Position numbers and translations under genes: made by a program
Shown here: positions 21,411 to 31,232 of the stretch, piece after piece
Layout: each line of letters opens with the position of its first letter
Position numbering within the stretch: the first letter of the stretch is position 1
Notes under the pieces: generated by a model
What the model was told of the DNA's origin: nothing
Databases searched by the model: none
The model's input: only the letters and a program-made list of their open reading frames with translations
Source: Amycolatopsis alba DSM 44262
GTDB lineage: Bacteria > Actinomycetota > Actinomycetes > Mycobacteriales > Pseudonocardiaceae
Assembly: GCF_000384215.1 (NCBI RefSeq)
Contig: NZ_KB913032.1
Span: 2,435,665 to 2,499,664 of the forward strand
Direction: 5' to 3'
DNA length: 64,000 nt

Positions 21411-22778
21411 GTGTTGCTGACCATGACGACCACCCGGACACCCGCCACCGACCTGGGCTTTCTCCTGCACAAACATCCGGAGAAGGCGCAGCCGGTCACG
21501 CTCTCGGCCGGAACGGCGCACGTCTTCTACCCGAAGGCGTCCGACGAGCGCTGCACCGTCGCGCTGCTGGTCGAGATCGACCCGGTCGGCCTCGTGCGCG
21601 GCGGCGGGACGTCGTTGACCCAGTACGTCAACGACCGGCCTTACGCGGGCGGCTCGTATCTTGCGGTGGCCCTGCGGGCGGCGTTCACCACGGCGTTGGC
21701 AGGCCGGTGCGCGAACCGGCCGGAGCTGGTCGACGAACACTTTCCACTGGAGATCCGGGTCCCGTCGCTGACCGCGCGCGGTGGTGCCGAGGTCGTCCAC
21801 AAGCTGTTCGAGCCTCTCGGCTGGCAGGTCGAAGCGAAGACGATCCCGCTCGACCCCGAATTCCCGCAGTGGGGCGATTCCCGCTACGTCGATCTCCGGC
21901 TGACCGGGACCCAGCGCGTCGTCGACGCGTTGCGGCAGCTGTACGTCCTGCTGCCCGCTCTCGACGGCGACAAGCACTACTGGATCGGCCAGGACGAGGC
22001 CGACAAGCTGCTGCGGGTCGGCGAGGGCTGGCTCGCCGGGCATCCGGAACGGGAACTGATCACCAGCCGGTACCTCGAACGGCGTCGCCCGATCGTGTCG
22101 TACGCGCTCGCGCGGCTGGCCGAAGCGGGCGACGTTCCGGCCGAGGCCGAGGCACGGGTCACCGAACTGCCGGACCGGCCGGAGCCGCTGGCCGTGCAAC
22201 GCCACGGGAGTGTGCTCGCGGCGCTCCGGGCGGCGGGCGCGCGGCGAGTGCTCGACCTCGGTTGCGGCGGTGGCGCGCTGCTGCGCGTGCTCCAGAAAGA
22301 GCCGTCGTTCACCGAGATCGTGGGGGTCGATGTGTCCGCGAGCGCGCTCGACATCGCGGACAAGCGCCTCAAAGACAAATCGCGGATCACGCTGCGGCAG
22401 TCCGCGCTGACCTACGCGGATCCGTCGCTGGCCGGATACGACGCGGCCGTGCTGATGGAGGTGATCGAGCATGTCGACGAGGAGCGCCTGCCCGCGCTGG
22501 AGCACGCCGTGTTCGGTGTCGCCGCACCGCGGACCGTGCTCGTCACGACGCCGAACGCCGAGTACAACCGGCACTTCGAATTCCTCGAAGAGGGCCGGTT
22601 CCGCCATGCCGACCACCGTTTCGAATGGACACGCGAGCAGTTCCGCTCGTGGGCCGAGGGGGTCGCCGCACGGCGCGGCTACGACGTCCGCCACCTGCCT
22701 GTGGGACACGAGTCCCAGGAATCAGGACCGCCGACCCAGATGGCGGTCTTCACGTCTCGAAAGGAGGCCGTGGCATGA
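21411..22778 (+). CDS. hen1: 3'-terminal RNA ribose 2'-O-methyltransferase Hen1
   Basis: The product is 455 residues. The N-terminal half (residues 1-250) is the bacterial Hen1-specific region that works with the Pnkp ligase. The C-terminal half is a SAM-dependent methyltransferase with [15 protein letters not shown] and the Hen1 metal site ExxEH (E350, E353, H354). Known Hen1 proteins methylate the 2'-OH at the break of ribotoxin-cleaved tRNA before sealing, making the repaired site resistant to re-cleavage. The GTG at 21411 gives [20 protein letters not shown], the family N-terminus. Its stop overlaps the pnkp start as ATGA, so the two are co-translated. Confidence 0.95.
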   Translation: MLLTMTTTRTPATDLGFLLHKHPEKAQPVTLSAGTAHVFYPKASDERCTVALLVEIDPVGLVRGGGTSLTQYVNDRPYAGGSYLAVALRAAFTTALAGRCANRPELVDEHFPLEIRVPSLTARGGAEVVHKLFEPLGWQVEAKTIPLDPEFPQWGDSRYVDLRLTGTQRVVDALRQLYVLLPALDGDKHYWIGQDEADKLLRVGEGWLAGHPERELITSRYLERRRPIVSYALARLAEAGDVPAEAEARVTELPDRPEPLAVQRHGSVLAALRAAGARRVLDLGCGGGALLRVLQKEPSFTEIVGVDVSASALDIADKRLKDKSRITLRQSALTYADPSLAGYDAAVLMEVIEHVDEERLPALEHAVFGVAAPRTVLVTTPNAEYNRHFEFLEEGRFRHADHRFEWTREQFRSWAEGVAARRGYDVRHLPVGHESQESGPPTQMAVFTSRKEAVA

Positions 22779-25267
22779 AACTGACCATTCCCGACATGTC
22801 CCTCGTCGTGCTCGTCGGCGCCTCCGGCTCCGGCAAGTCGACCTTCGCGCGGACGCATTTCGCGCCGACGCAGGTGCTGTCCAGCGACTATTTCCGCGGC
22901 CTGGTGGCCGACGACGAGAACGACCAGAGCGCGTCGGCCGCCGCTTTCGACGTGCTCCACTACGTCGCGGCGAAGCGGCTCGAAGCGGGCCGGGTCACGG
23001 TGATCGACGCGACGAACGTCCAACGCGCTTCCCGCGCGAGCCTGCTGAAGCTGGCGAGGGAGTACGACGTCATGCCGACGGCGATCGTGCTGGACCTGCC
23101 CGTCAAGGTCTGCCACGAACGCAACGAGTCCCGGCCGGACCGCGACTTCGGCGAGCACGTCGTCCGCCGCCAGCGCGGCGAACTGCACCGCTCACTGAAG
23201 TCGTTGGAGCGTGAGGGTTTCCGCCGCGTCCACGTGCTGCGAAGCGAAGCCGAAGTCGCCGAAGCGGAGATCGTCGTCGAGCCGCTGCGCAACGATCTCC
23301 GCGAGCTGACCGGACCGTTCGACGTCATCGGCGACGTCCACGGCTGCCGCGAGGAACTGGAGGAACTGCTCACCGAACTGGGTTACGCCGACGGCGTCCA
23401 TCCCGAGGGACGCACCGCGGTGTTCGTCGGCGACCTCGTCGACCGCGGCCCCGACACGCCTGGCGTGCTGCGCCGCGTGATGGCGATGGCCGAGGCGGGC
23501 AGCGCGCTCGTCGTCTGCGGGAACCACGAACAGAAACTGGTCCGCGCGCTGAACGGGCGCAAGGTCAAGGTGGCGCACGGCCTCGCGGAATCCCTGGAAC
23601 AGCTTGCCGCGCAGGACGAGGAATTCCGCGCCAAGGCACACGAATTCTGTGATGGCCTCATCGCGCACTACGTCCTCGACGGCGGCAAGCTCGTCGTCGC
23701 GCACGCGGGCCTGCCCGAAAAGTTCCACGGGCGGGCGTCCGGCCGGGTGCGGAGCACCGCGCTCTACGGCGACACCACCGGCGAGACCGACGAGTACGGC
23801 CTGCCGGTGCGGCTGCCGTGGGCGCGCGACTACCGCGGTTCCGCGATGGTCCTCTACGGGCACACGCCGACACTGGAGCCGGAGTGGGTCAACGGGACCA
23901 TGTGTCTCGACACGGGCTGCGTCTTCGGCGGCAAGCTGACCGCTTTGCGTTACCCGGAGCGGGAAGTCGTGTCGGTGAAGGCGAAGAAGGTCTGGTACGA
24001 GCCGACGCGCCCGCTCGAACCGGACCGGCCGCTGGGCGGACGCGAGCCCGCCGTACTGGAGCTGGGCGACGTCACCGGGAAGCGGATCGTCGAGACCCGG
24101 CATCACGGCCGGGTCGGGGTCTCCGCCGAGCAGTCCGCGGCCGCGCTCGAGGTGATGAGCCGGTTCGCCGTCGACCCGCGCTGGCTGCCGTACCTGCCGC
24201 CGACCATGGCGCCGTGTTCGACGTCCGACTCCGGTGACCACCTCGAACACCCCGAGGAGGCTTTCGCCGAGTTCCGCGCCGCGGGGGTCGATCACGTGGT
24301 GTGCGAAGAGAAGCACATGGGATCGCGGGCTGTCGTGCTCGTGTGCCGTGCCGACGACGTGGCTCCCGCGCGGTTCGGGATCCAGGGACCGGGCGCGGTC
24401 TACACCCGCACCGGGCGGCCGTTCTTCACGCCGGAGCAGAACGCGCTGCTGCTCGCCGGGGTGCGGGAAGCCGCGTCGGAGCTGTTCGAGGAGCTGGACA
24501 CCGGCTGGCTGTTGCTCGACGCGGAGTTGCTGCCGTGGAGCGCGAAGGCGGGGTCGCTGATCTCGGGCCAGTACGCGGCCGTGGGCGCGGCTGCCCAGTC
24601 CGTGCTGCCCGCCGCCGTCACCGCACTGGACGCGGCCGCCGCTCGCGGGATCGACGTGTCGGAACTCCTGACGCGGACACGGACCCGTGAGTCCACTGTG
24701 GACGCGTACCGGCAGGCGTACCGGCGGTACTGCTGGCCGACCGACGGACTCGACGGCGTCCGGCTCGCGCCGTTCCAGGTGCTGGCCTCGGAAGGACACT
24801 CGTACCACGACCGTCCGCACGACTGGCACCTCTCACTGCTGGACCGGCTGACCGGCGACCTGTTCACACGCACGCGGACACTGGCCGTCGACACCACCGA
24901 CCCGGCTTCGGTGGCGCGCGGCGTCGACTGGTGGCTGGAGCTGACCGGCGCGGGCGGCGAGGGAATGGTCGTCAAACCGGCGGCGAACCTGACACGCGGC
25001 ACGCGCGGCCTGGTTCAGCCGGGAGTGAAGGTGCGCGGGCGCGAGTACCTGCGGATCATCTACGGGCCGGACTACACGCTGCCGGAGAACCTCGAACGGC
25101 TGCGCAAGCGCGGGCTGAACCGGAAGCGGGCGCTGGCGTTGCGTGAGTACGCGCTGGGGCTGGAGGCGCTGGAGCGGCTGGCGCGCGGGGAACCGCTGTG
25201 GCGGGTGCACGAGTGCGTGTTCGCGGTGCTGGCGCTGGAGTCGGATCCGGTCGACCCGCGCCTCTGA
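22775..25267 (+). CDS. pnkp: Polynucleotide kinase-phosphatase (Pnkp), RNA repair
   Basis: The 830-residue, three-domain enzyme heals and seals broken RNA. Kinase: VGASGSGKSTFAR with P-loop K21 and S22. Phosphatase (2',3'-phosphate removal): DVIGDVHGC with D187 and H189, GDLVDRGPDT, and VCGNHEQKLVRA. Ligase-like adenylyltransferase: VCEEKHMGSRAVV with nucleotidyl lysine K513, then TGWLLLDAELLPW and GGEGMVVKP. The numbering of the first motifs matches Clostridium thermocellum Pnkp closely. In known systems Pnkp and Hen1 form a heterotetramer. It is coupled to hen1 by an ATGA overlap, and the only genes in the unit are these two. Confidence 0.96.
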   Translation: MKLTIPDMSLVVLVGASGSGKSTFARTHFAPTQVLSSDYFRGLVADDENDQSASAAAFDVLHYVAAKRLEAGRVTVIDATNVQRASRASLLKLAREYDVMPTAIVLDLPVKVCHERNESRPDRDFGEHVVRRQRGELHRSLKSLEREGFRRVHVLRSEAEVAEAEIVVEPLRNDLRELTGPFDVIGDVHGCREELEELLTELGYADGVHPEGRTAVFVGDLVDRGPDTPGVLRRVMAMAEAGSALVVCGNHEQKLVRALNGRKVKVAHGLAESLEQLAAQDEEFRAKAHEFCDGLIAHYVLDGGKLVVAHAGLPEKFHGRASGRVRSTALYGDTTGETDEYGLPVRLPWARDYRGSAMVLYGHTPTLEPEWVNGTMCLDTGCVFGGKLTALRYPEREVVSVKAKKVWYEPTRPLEPDRPLGGREPAVLELGDVTGKRIVETRHHGRVGVSAEQSAAALEVMSRFAVDPRWLPYLPPTMAPCSTSDSGDHLEHPEEAFAEFRAAGVDHVVCEEKHMGSRAVVLVCRADDVAPARFGIQGPGAVYTRTGRPFFTPEQNALLLAGVREAASELFEELDTGWLLLDAELLPWSAKAGSLISGQYAAVGAAAQSVLPAAVTALDAAAARGIDVSELLTRTRTRESTVDAYRQAYRRYCWPTDGLDGVRLAPFQVLASEGHSYHDRPHDWHLSLLDRLTGDLFTRTRTLAVDTTDPASVARGVDWWLELTGAGGEGMVVKPAANLTRGTRGLVQPGVKVRGREYLRIIYGPDYTLPENLERLRKRGLNRKRALALREYALGLEALERLARGEPLWRVHECVFAVLALESDPVDPRL

Positions 25268-25309
25268 CCCGCACCGCTCGTGAGTTAGAGCCGAGGGTGT
25301 CTTTGGTAG

Positions 25310-25470
25310 GTGGCGGTGTCGTGTGTCCGTTGGGACGACTCGCGTGACGGGATGGACGACACGTGTGTCTGGCGGGACGACTCGCGTGTCCCAGCCAGCC
25401 CGCGTGTGGCGTCCGTTCAATCACGCGTGTCGTCCATTGGCTCACGCGTGTCGTCCCTTCTGTCACGTGA
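25310..25470. repeat. Degenerate 21-bp inverted/tandem repeat array
   Basis: Three forward units of the form GGACGACTCGCGTGT occur at about 25333, 25353 and 25375. Three units in the opposite sense, with the form CGCGTGTCGTCC, lie at about 25399-25414, 25421-25435 and 25442-25456. Spacing is 20-22 bp. The stretch can be read in several frames as 7-codon repeats, but no start or ribosome-binding site supports a gene. Confidence 0.6.
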
Positions 25471-25484
25471 GTTCGCAGCCGCGG

Positions 25485-25541
25485 GTGTCGCGAAAGCCAC
25501 TTTCGCGACGTCTGATGTCCCGAAAGTGGCTTTCGCGGCAC
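25485..25541. repeat. Intergenic palindrome, family A (second copy)
   Basis: Arms at 25485-25505 and 25521-25541 repeat the 1714-1770 element (GTGTCGCGAAAGCCACTTTCG and its near-complement). One arm has a single change (GCGGCAC for GCGACAC). As at the first copy, it sits in a gap between convergent genes. Confidence 0.85.
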
Positions 25542-25605
25542 TGCCCGGCCTTACTGGACGCGGGGTCAGCCGGGCAGGGGCCGTGAACGAGCCAGAGGTG
25601 CATGG

Positions 25606-25663
25606 GTGTCCTGAAGGCCCCCTTTGAGACGTTCAACGTCTCAAAGGGGGCCTTCAGGACACC
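25606..25663. repeat. Intergenic palindrome, family C (CTGAAGGCCCCC type)
   Basis: A hairpin with about 28-bp arms (TGTCCTGAAGGCCCCC...GAGACGTT paired with its complement) meets at almost no loop, with one extra C in the left arm. Related GAAGG/GGCCCC-rich hairpins occur at 31053-31100 and 50681-50722. Confidence 0.8.
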
Positions 25664-25684
25664 GCGACAACCGCCCTCGCGACG

Positions 25685-25730
25685 GTCGTGAGCGGTAAGG
25701 ACCGCCAGAACCCGAAACGCCGCTCACGAC
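25685..25730. repeat. Intergenic palindrome, family B (second copy)
   Basis: Arms GTCGTGAGCGG (25685-25695) and CCGCTCACGAC (25720-25730) repeat the element at 1806-1861. The loop retains CAGAAC-CGAA-CG in the same position, so both the stem and the loop are conserved between copies. Confidence 0.8.
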
Positions 25731-25733
25731 GCG

Positions 25734-26063
25734 TCAGTCGGATTTGGCGACCGGCTTCTCCGCCTTCTCAGCGGACTCGGCGGGCTTCTCCGCGTCAGCC
25801 TCCGAAGAAGCCGCAGGAGCCGCAGGAGCCTCCTCGGCGGGTTCGTCGAAACTCGCCGGAAGCCGCTTCAGATGCTTGGTCATCGACCGCACCAGCAGCG
25901 CGACGGCGATCAAGAACAGGATCAGGATCAGGAAACCCACCGGCGAAGACTTGCCGAAGTCCTCGCCTTGGCCGCCGTTGTCGCCGTTGCCGGGCTGCTG
26001 CGCCAGGAACTGCGACGACACCGTCACTCCGATGACGGCGAACGCCGGCACACCGAAACTCAT
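25734..26063 (-). CDS. Small membrane protein linked to Mca
   Basis: The product is 109 residues. One certain transmembrane helix (GFLILILFLIAVALLVRSM, about residues 43-62) is followed by an acidic Ala/Glu/Pro-rich cytoplasmic tail. A hydrophobic N-terminus (FAVIGVTVSSQF) may be a second helix or signal anchor. Its ATG touches the mca stop with no spacer, so it is co-transcribed and probably translationally coupled. The corresponding mycobacterial position (Rv1083) also holds a small conserved protein. The function is unknown. Confidence 0.8.
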   Translation of the reverse strand: MSFGVPAFAVIGVTVSSQFLAQQPGNGDNGGQGEDFGKSSPVGFLILILFLIAVALLVRSMTKHLKRLPASFDEPAEEAPAAPAASSEADAEKPAESAEKAEKPVAKSD

Positions 26064-26957
26064 CTAGCCCTCCTTCAAGCCGGCGAACAGATCGTCCTCC
26101 GGCAGGGTGCTGTCCACCAGTGAGCGGACCAGCTCGTACTCCTCGGTCGGCCAGACCTCGCGCTGCAGGTCGCGCGGGACGGCGAACCAGCGGCTGTTCG
26201 GGTCGATCTGGGTGGCGTGCGCCTTGAGGGCCTCGTCACGCTGCTCGAAGTAGTCGCCGCATTCGACGCGGGTGGTCACCCGGTCCATGACGTCGGCCTT
26301 CTCCGGGTCCCACGACTTGAGCCACTCCTCGTACGGCGACTCCAGGCCGCGCGCGAGCAGGCCTTCGTGGAACACGGTCATCCTGGCGCGCGAGAACCCG
26401 TGCACGTAGTACAGCTTCATCGGCTGCCACGGCTCGCCCGCGTCCGGGTAGCGCTCCGCCTCGCCGGCGGCGTCGAAGGCCGCGACCGAGATCTCGTGCG
26501 TGCGGATGTGGTCGGGGTGTGGGTACCCGCCGTTCTCGTCGTAGGTGACGATCACGTGCGGGCGGAACTCGCGGATGACCTTCACCAGGGCGCCGGTGGA
26601 CTCTTCGAGCGGGATGACCGCGAACGAGCCTTCCGGGACCGGGGGCAGCGGGTCACCCTCGGGCAGCCCCGAGTCGATGAACCCGAGCCACACGTGGCTC
26701 ACGCCGAGGATCTTGGCCGCGCGGGCCATCTCCTCCCGGCGGATCTCGGTCATGTTGGTCAAGACTTCAGGACGGTCCATGGCCGGGTTCAGCACACTGC
26801 CCGCTTCGCCGCCGGTACAGGTCACGACCATGACCTCGTGCCCTTCGGCGGCGTACTTGGCCATCGTGGCCGCGCCCTTGCTCGACTCGTCGTCAGGGTG
26901 CGCGTGCACCGCCATCAGGCGGAGGCGTGACTTCAACGGTTCATCGGCTGACACCAT
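26064..26957 (-). CDS. mca: Mycothiol S-conjugate amidase Mca
   Basis: The 297-residue LmbE-fold zinc amidase cleaves mycothiol S-conjugates to release mercapturic acids, a detoxification step in actinobacteria. The zinc site motif is [20 protein letters not shown] (H20, D23), and [19 protein letters not shown] carries the second histidine cluster. The C-terminal region with [20 protein letters not shown] fits Mca rather than the shorter MshB deacetylase. The ATG at 26957 starts [15 protein letters not shown]. It is the first gene of an operon with the small membrane protein and is divergent from the DUF4307 gene. Confidence 0.95.
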   Translation of the reverse strand: MVSADEPLKSRLRLMAVHAHPDDESSKGAATMAKYAAEGHEVMVVTCTGGEAGSVLNPAMDRPEVLTNMTEIRREEMARAAKILGVSHVWLGFIDSGLPEGDPLPPVPEGSFAVIPLEESTGALVKVIREFRPHVIVTYDENGGYPHPDHIRTHEISVAAFDAAGEAERYPDAGEPWQPMKLYYVHGFSRARMTVFHEGLLARGLESPYEEWLKSWDPEKADVMDRVTTRVECGDYFEQRDEALKAHATQIDPNSRWFAVPRDLQREVWPTEEYELVRSLVDSTLPEDDLFAGLKEG

Positions 26958-27102
26958 GCTCCGAACGTCCCCTTCTCGTTCCCTATTCCCCTGCCACCCT
27001 GCCTGATGGCCCGCCCGGCCTGGCGCGGATACTCGAGGGGAACCACTCGCATACGGCTCCATTGTCCCTGCGAGCACGACGACACCAACCGGGAGGCCCG
27101 CG

Positions 27103-27558
27103 TTGAGCACGGGACAGGACGCTCCCACCGCGGAAAGCACCCGGACGGACCTGCCGGAGGACCGGTACGGCAAGACCCGCGCCGCGCGGCCCGCCCGCTG
27201 GCGCCGCCTGGTGTTCGGCGTGATCGCACTGCTGGTCAGCGGCGGTATCGCGTACGCCATGTACCTGAACTTCGGCAGCGCGCCCATCGACGGCGAGCGC
27301 GTCTCGTTCGCCGAGAAGCCCGGCGACGCGATGGAGATCACCATCAACGTGACCAGGGACGACGTGAACCGTCCCGGCGTGTGTGTCGTCCGGGTCCGTG
27401 ACAAAGCGGGGGCGGAGAGCGGCCGTAAAGAGGTCCTGATTCAGCCTGGTTCGAAGAACAGCAGGGTGACTACCACCATCAAGAGCATCGGAAAGCCGGT
27501 CACGGCTGATATCTTCGGATGCTCATACGACGTACCACGGTACCTGTCAAGGCCATAG
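27103..27558 (+). CDS. DUF4307 domain-containing membrane protein
   Basis: The product is 151 residues. A cytoplasmic N-terminus rich in Arg ([13 protein letters not shown]) precedes one transmembrane helix ([19 protein letters not shown], about 44-62). An extracytoplasmic DUF4307 beta domain follows, with two cysteines (PGVCVVRV and [13 protein letters not shown]). A TTG start at 27103 follows GGGAGG with a short spacer. The function is unknown. The mca/DUF4307/greA neighbourhood is conserved in mycobacteria, which supports the call. Confidence 0.88.
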   Translation: MSTGQDAPTAESTRTDLPEDRYGKTRAARPARWRRLVFGVIALLVSGGIAYAMYLNFGSAPIDGERVSFAEKPGDAMEITINVTRDDVNRPGVCVVRVRDKAGAESGRKEVLIQPGSKNSRVTTTIKSIGKPVTADIFGCSYDVPRYLSRP

Positions 27559-27650
27559 CGGCCAACGGGGTGAAACAGGCGCCCAACGCCGAGGCGCGAC
27601 CGAATTCCTCCGGCGGCGATACCTCGCGCCGTGTTACTCTGATCTACCGG

Positions 27651-27676
27651 CACGGCCCAAGACGGGCCGTGTTTTT
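27651..27676 (+). terminator. Intrinsic terminator with T-tract upstream of greA
   Basis: Stem CACGGCCC / GGGCCGTG (27651-27658 and 27664-27671) with loop AAGAC is followed at once by TTTTTCC. A textbook terminator of this kind is uncommon in such GC-rich DNA. It could end the DUF4307 transcript or, if the greA promoter lies upstream, attenuate greA. Confidence 0.8.
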
Positions 27677-27766
27677 CCTTTATCTCAGCCAGGCCGTCGC
27701 GCCATGCCGGCCCGGTGGCCGGCTTGTACACCCAAGCCTGGCAGGCCCTACTAGGAGATGGTGACC

Positions 27767-28258
27767 GTGAGCGACACAAAGGTGACCTGGCTGACCCAGG
27801 ATGCCTACGACAAACTCAAGCAGGAACTCGACCACTACATCGAGCTCCGCCCGGTCATCGCCGCGAAGATCAACGACAGCCGGGAGGAGGGTGACCTCAA
27901 GGAGAACGGGGGTTACCACGCCGCCCGTGAAGAGCAGGGCCAGCACGAAGCCCGCATCCGCCACCTCCAGGAACTCCTCCGTTCGGCCAAGGTGGGCGAG
28001 GCTCCCGCCAACGACGGCAGCGCGGGACCAGGAAAGGTCCTCACCGTGCGTTACGACGGCGACGACGTGGACGAGAACTTCCTCTTGGCGACCCGCGAAG
28101 AGGGCACCGAGGGTGACCTGGACGTTTACTCGCCGGAGTCCCCCCTCGGCAAGGCGCTGCTCGGCGCCAAAGAGGGCGAGACCCGCGAGTACGAGCTGCC
28201 CAACGGCAACATCCAGAAGGTGACGCTCGTCAAGGCCGTGCCGTACACCGGTAAGTGA
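27767..28258 (+). CDS. greA: Transcription elongation factor GreA
   Basis: The 163-residue protein rescues backtracked RNA polymerase by stimulating transcript cleavage. The N-terminal coiled coil (residues 1-75) has [20 protein letters not shown], in which the acidic tip DLKEN is the active element. The C-terminal FKBP-like domain ends [20 protein letters not shown]. The GTG at 27767 sits 9 bases after AGGAG and gives [15 protein letters not shown], matching mycobacterial GreA. The ATG at 27758 lies too close to the Shine-Dalgarno sequence. Confidence 0.95.
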   Translation: MSDTKVTWLTQDAYDKLKQELDHYIELRPVIAAKINDSREEGDLKENGGYHAAREEQGQHEARIRHLQELLRSAKVGEAPANDGSAGPGKVLTVRYDGDDVDENFLLATREEGTEGDLDVYSPESPLGKALLGAKEGETREYELPNGNIQKVTLVKAVPYTGK

Positions 28259-28323
28259 GCCGCCCGCGCGCCGCTTTGCGGCCGAAGGCCTCGGAAGCGA
28301 ACCGGCGCCCCTTCGGCGACACT

Positions 28324-28353
28324 GCGCGCCCGGCCCGATATGGCCGGGCGCGC
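28324..28353. terminator. Terminator hairpin after greA
   Basis: A perfect 12-bp stem (GCGCGCCCGGCC and its complement) encloses the 6-base loop CGATAT. It lies between greA and the metallo-hydrolase gene, about 65 bases past the greA stop. Confidence 0.75.
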
Positions 28354-28398
28354 ATATGAGCCGTTAGCGTGACCTCCGGAGAAATCTGGAGGGAAACG

Positions 28399-29202
28399 AT
28401 GAGCGAGCTACCGATCTGCGTGGCCTGCGGCATGCAGTACGCGGAACCCCGGTCCGACTGCCCGATCTGCGAAGACGAACGTCAGTACGTCCCGCGGACC
28501 GGGCAGCAGTGGACCGATCTGAACACCGTTCGCGCCAGTGGCACGTACACGGCTCGCATCGAGGAGCAGGGACCCGGTCTCGTCGGAGTCGGGTCCACGC
28601 CCAACTTCGCCATCGGCGAGCGGGCCTTGCTGGTCAAGGCCGAATCCGGCAACTTCCTGTGGGACTGCGCGGGCTTCATCGACGACGACCTGGTCGCGAA
28701 GGTCCGCGAACTCGGCGGGATCACCGGCATCGCGATCAGTCACCCGCACTACTACACCACCATGGTCGAATGGGCCCACGCCTTCGACGTGCCGGTGTAC
28801 CTGCACGAGGGTGACCAGCAGTGGATCGGCAGGCCGGACCCGGCGATCAAGCTGTGGAGCGGCGCGACCCTCGATGTCGCCCCTGACCTGCGGCTGATCA
28901 ACCTCGGCGTGCATTTCGCCGGCGGGACGGTGCTGCACTGGCCCGGCGGGGAGAACGGCCGCGGTGCGGTGCTCTCGGGCGACATCCTGCAGGTCGTCCC
29001 GGACCGCCGCTTCGTCGGCATGATGTACAGCTACCCGAACCTGATCCCGGAGCGCCCGGAGATCGTCCGCCGCGCCGCCGAGATGCTCGAACCGTACGAG
29101 TTCGAAGCGATCTACGGCGCCTGGTGGGACGCGATCATCCGCACCGACGGGCGCGAAGCCGTCCAACGCTCGGCGAAGCGGTACCTGGGCCAGGTGAGCT
29201 AG
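28399..29202 (+). CDS. MBL-fold metallo-hydrolase with N-terminal zinc-ribbon-like motif
   Basis: The product is 267 residues. The first 35 residues contain CVACGMQYAEPRSDCPICED, two CxxC pairs that look like a small zinc ribbon. The rest is a metallo-beta-lactamase fold, but the classical HxHxDH motif is altered. SHPHYYTTMVEWA occupies the place of the metal loop, and LSGDILQVVPDRR provides the later Asp. It may be a divergent hydrolase; the substrate is unknown. The ATG at 28399 follows TGGAGGG. The 3' end overlaps the convergent Lrp gene by 4 bases. Confidence 0.8.
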   Translation: MSELPICVACGMQYAEPRSDCPICEDERQYVPRTGQQWTDLNTVRASGTYTARIEEQGPGLVGVGSTPNFAIGERALLVKAESGNFLWDCAGFIDDDLVAKVRELGGITGIAISHPHYYTTMVEWAHAFDVPVYLHEGDQQWIGRPDPAIKLWSGATLDVAPDLRLINLGVHFAGGTVLHWPGGENGRGAVLSGDILQVVPDRRFVGMMYSYPNLIPERPEIVRRAAEMLEPYEFEAIYGAWWDAIIRTDGREAVQRSAKRYLGQVS

Positions 29203-29672
29203 CTCCTCGCCAGCCGTTCCAGCAGCGGCCGTACGCGCGGCGGAACCGGCGTCGACAACGCGATCGACGTCGACGTCCGCCGCACGTACGGCGCGCCGAC
29301 CACCTCGTCCACCACTCGCTGCAGGTCGTCGTTGCTGCGCGCCACCATCCGCACGAACAAATCGCCCTGACCGGTCGTCGCGTGGACCTCGCACACTTCG
29401 TCGATCGCGGACAGCGCCTCCGCGACCTCGGCCCGGCGGCCCTGAGCGATCTCCAGGACGGCGAACGCGGTCAGCCCGTATCCCATCGCCGCGAGGTCGA
29501 GTTCGGGCGGGAACCCGCCGAGGATCCCGCGTTCGGTCAGCCGGTCCAGCCGGGCCTGCACGGTGCCCCGCGCGACGCCGAGACGCCGGGCGCATTCGAG
29601 CACCCCGAGCCGGGGCGAGTCGGTGAGCAACAACAGCAGCCGCGCGTCCAGATCATCAGGGGTGTCCGACAT
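29199..29672 (-). CDS. Lrp/AsnC family transcriptional regulator
   Basis: The product is 157 residues. Residues 5-55 form the winged helix-turn-helix (LDARLLLLLTDSPRLGVLEC, RRLGVARGTVQARLDRLTE). Residues 65-150 form the RAM ligand-binding domain with VHATTGQGDLFVRMVARSND, the usual effector-pocket Gly-Asp turn. It is divergent from hppD across a 122-bp gap. Such neighbours often regulate hpd and tyrosine catabolism, so it probably responds to an aromatic amino acid or keto acid. That role is inference from context. Confidence 0.9.
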   Translation of the reverse strand: MSDTPDDLDARLLLLLTDSPRLGVLECARRLGVARGTVQARLDRLTERGILGGFPPELDLAAMGYGLTAFAVLEIAQGRRAEVAEALSAIDEVCEVHATTGQGDLFVRMVARSNDDLQRVVDEVVGAPYVRRTSTSIALSTPVPPRVRPLLERLARS

Positions 29673-29698
29673 CGTGCCTACCTCCTGAACAGGTTGTC

Positions 29699-29738
29699 CA
29701 CTATGACTGCGCCGACCACTTCTTCACTGGACATAGTG
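29699..29738. promoter_or_regulatory. Candidate Lrp-type operator between the regulator and hppD
   Basis: The dyad CACTATG (29699-29705) and CATAGTG (29732-29738) has a centre-to-centre spacing of 33 bp, about three helical turns. This fits cooperative binding by an Lrp/AsnC oligomer in the shared promoter region. Only the dyad is seen; binding is inferred. Confidence 0.4.
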
Positions 29739-29755
29739 CGCAGCCAAATCTTTGA

Positions 29756-30994
<1,239 letters not shown>

Positions 30995-31052
30995 CGGCGA
31001 GGCGCCATCAGCGCAGCGCCGAGGCAACCTCTGACCCCGGCAGTTCGCAGGG

Positions 31053-31100
31053 CGTGAAAGGGCTCTTCATCGCACTTTGTGCGGTGAGGGGCCCTTTCGC
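31053..31100. terminator. Imperfect hairpin after hppD
   Basis: GTGAAAGGGCTCTTCATCGCAC pairs with GTGCGGTGAGGGGCCCTTTCGC around a 3-base loop, partly through G-T pairs. It probably terminates the hppD transcript before the toxin locus. The GGGGCCCTTT portion resembles the family C palindromes. Confidence 0.65.
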
Positions 31101-31232
31101 TGCGTGATGGGGCCAACTTTGTCGGCCGGGGGTGGTACACCGGACGGGAACTAAACTTCGAGCACACCGGAACCGGGGGCCTCTCCGGACCGTCAGTGTG
31201 AAGACGTCAGCACGCAGCTTGAGAGGGTCCCG

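Noticed and set aside
25310..25627. Possible small genes in the palindrome-rich gap
   Set aside because: All frames cross the repeat array and hairpins, with no start signal or plausible protein composition.
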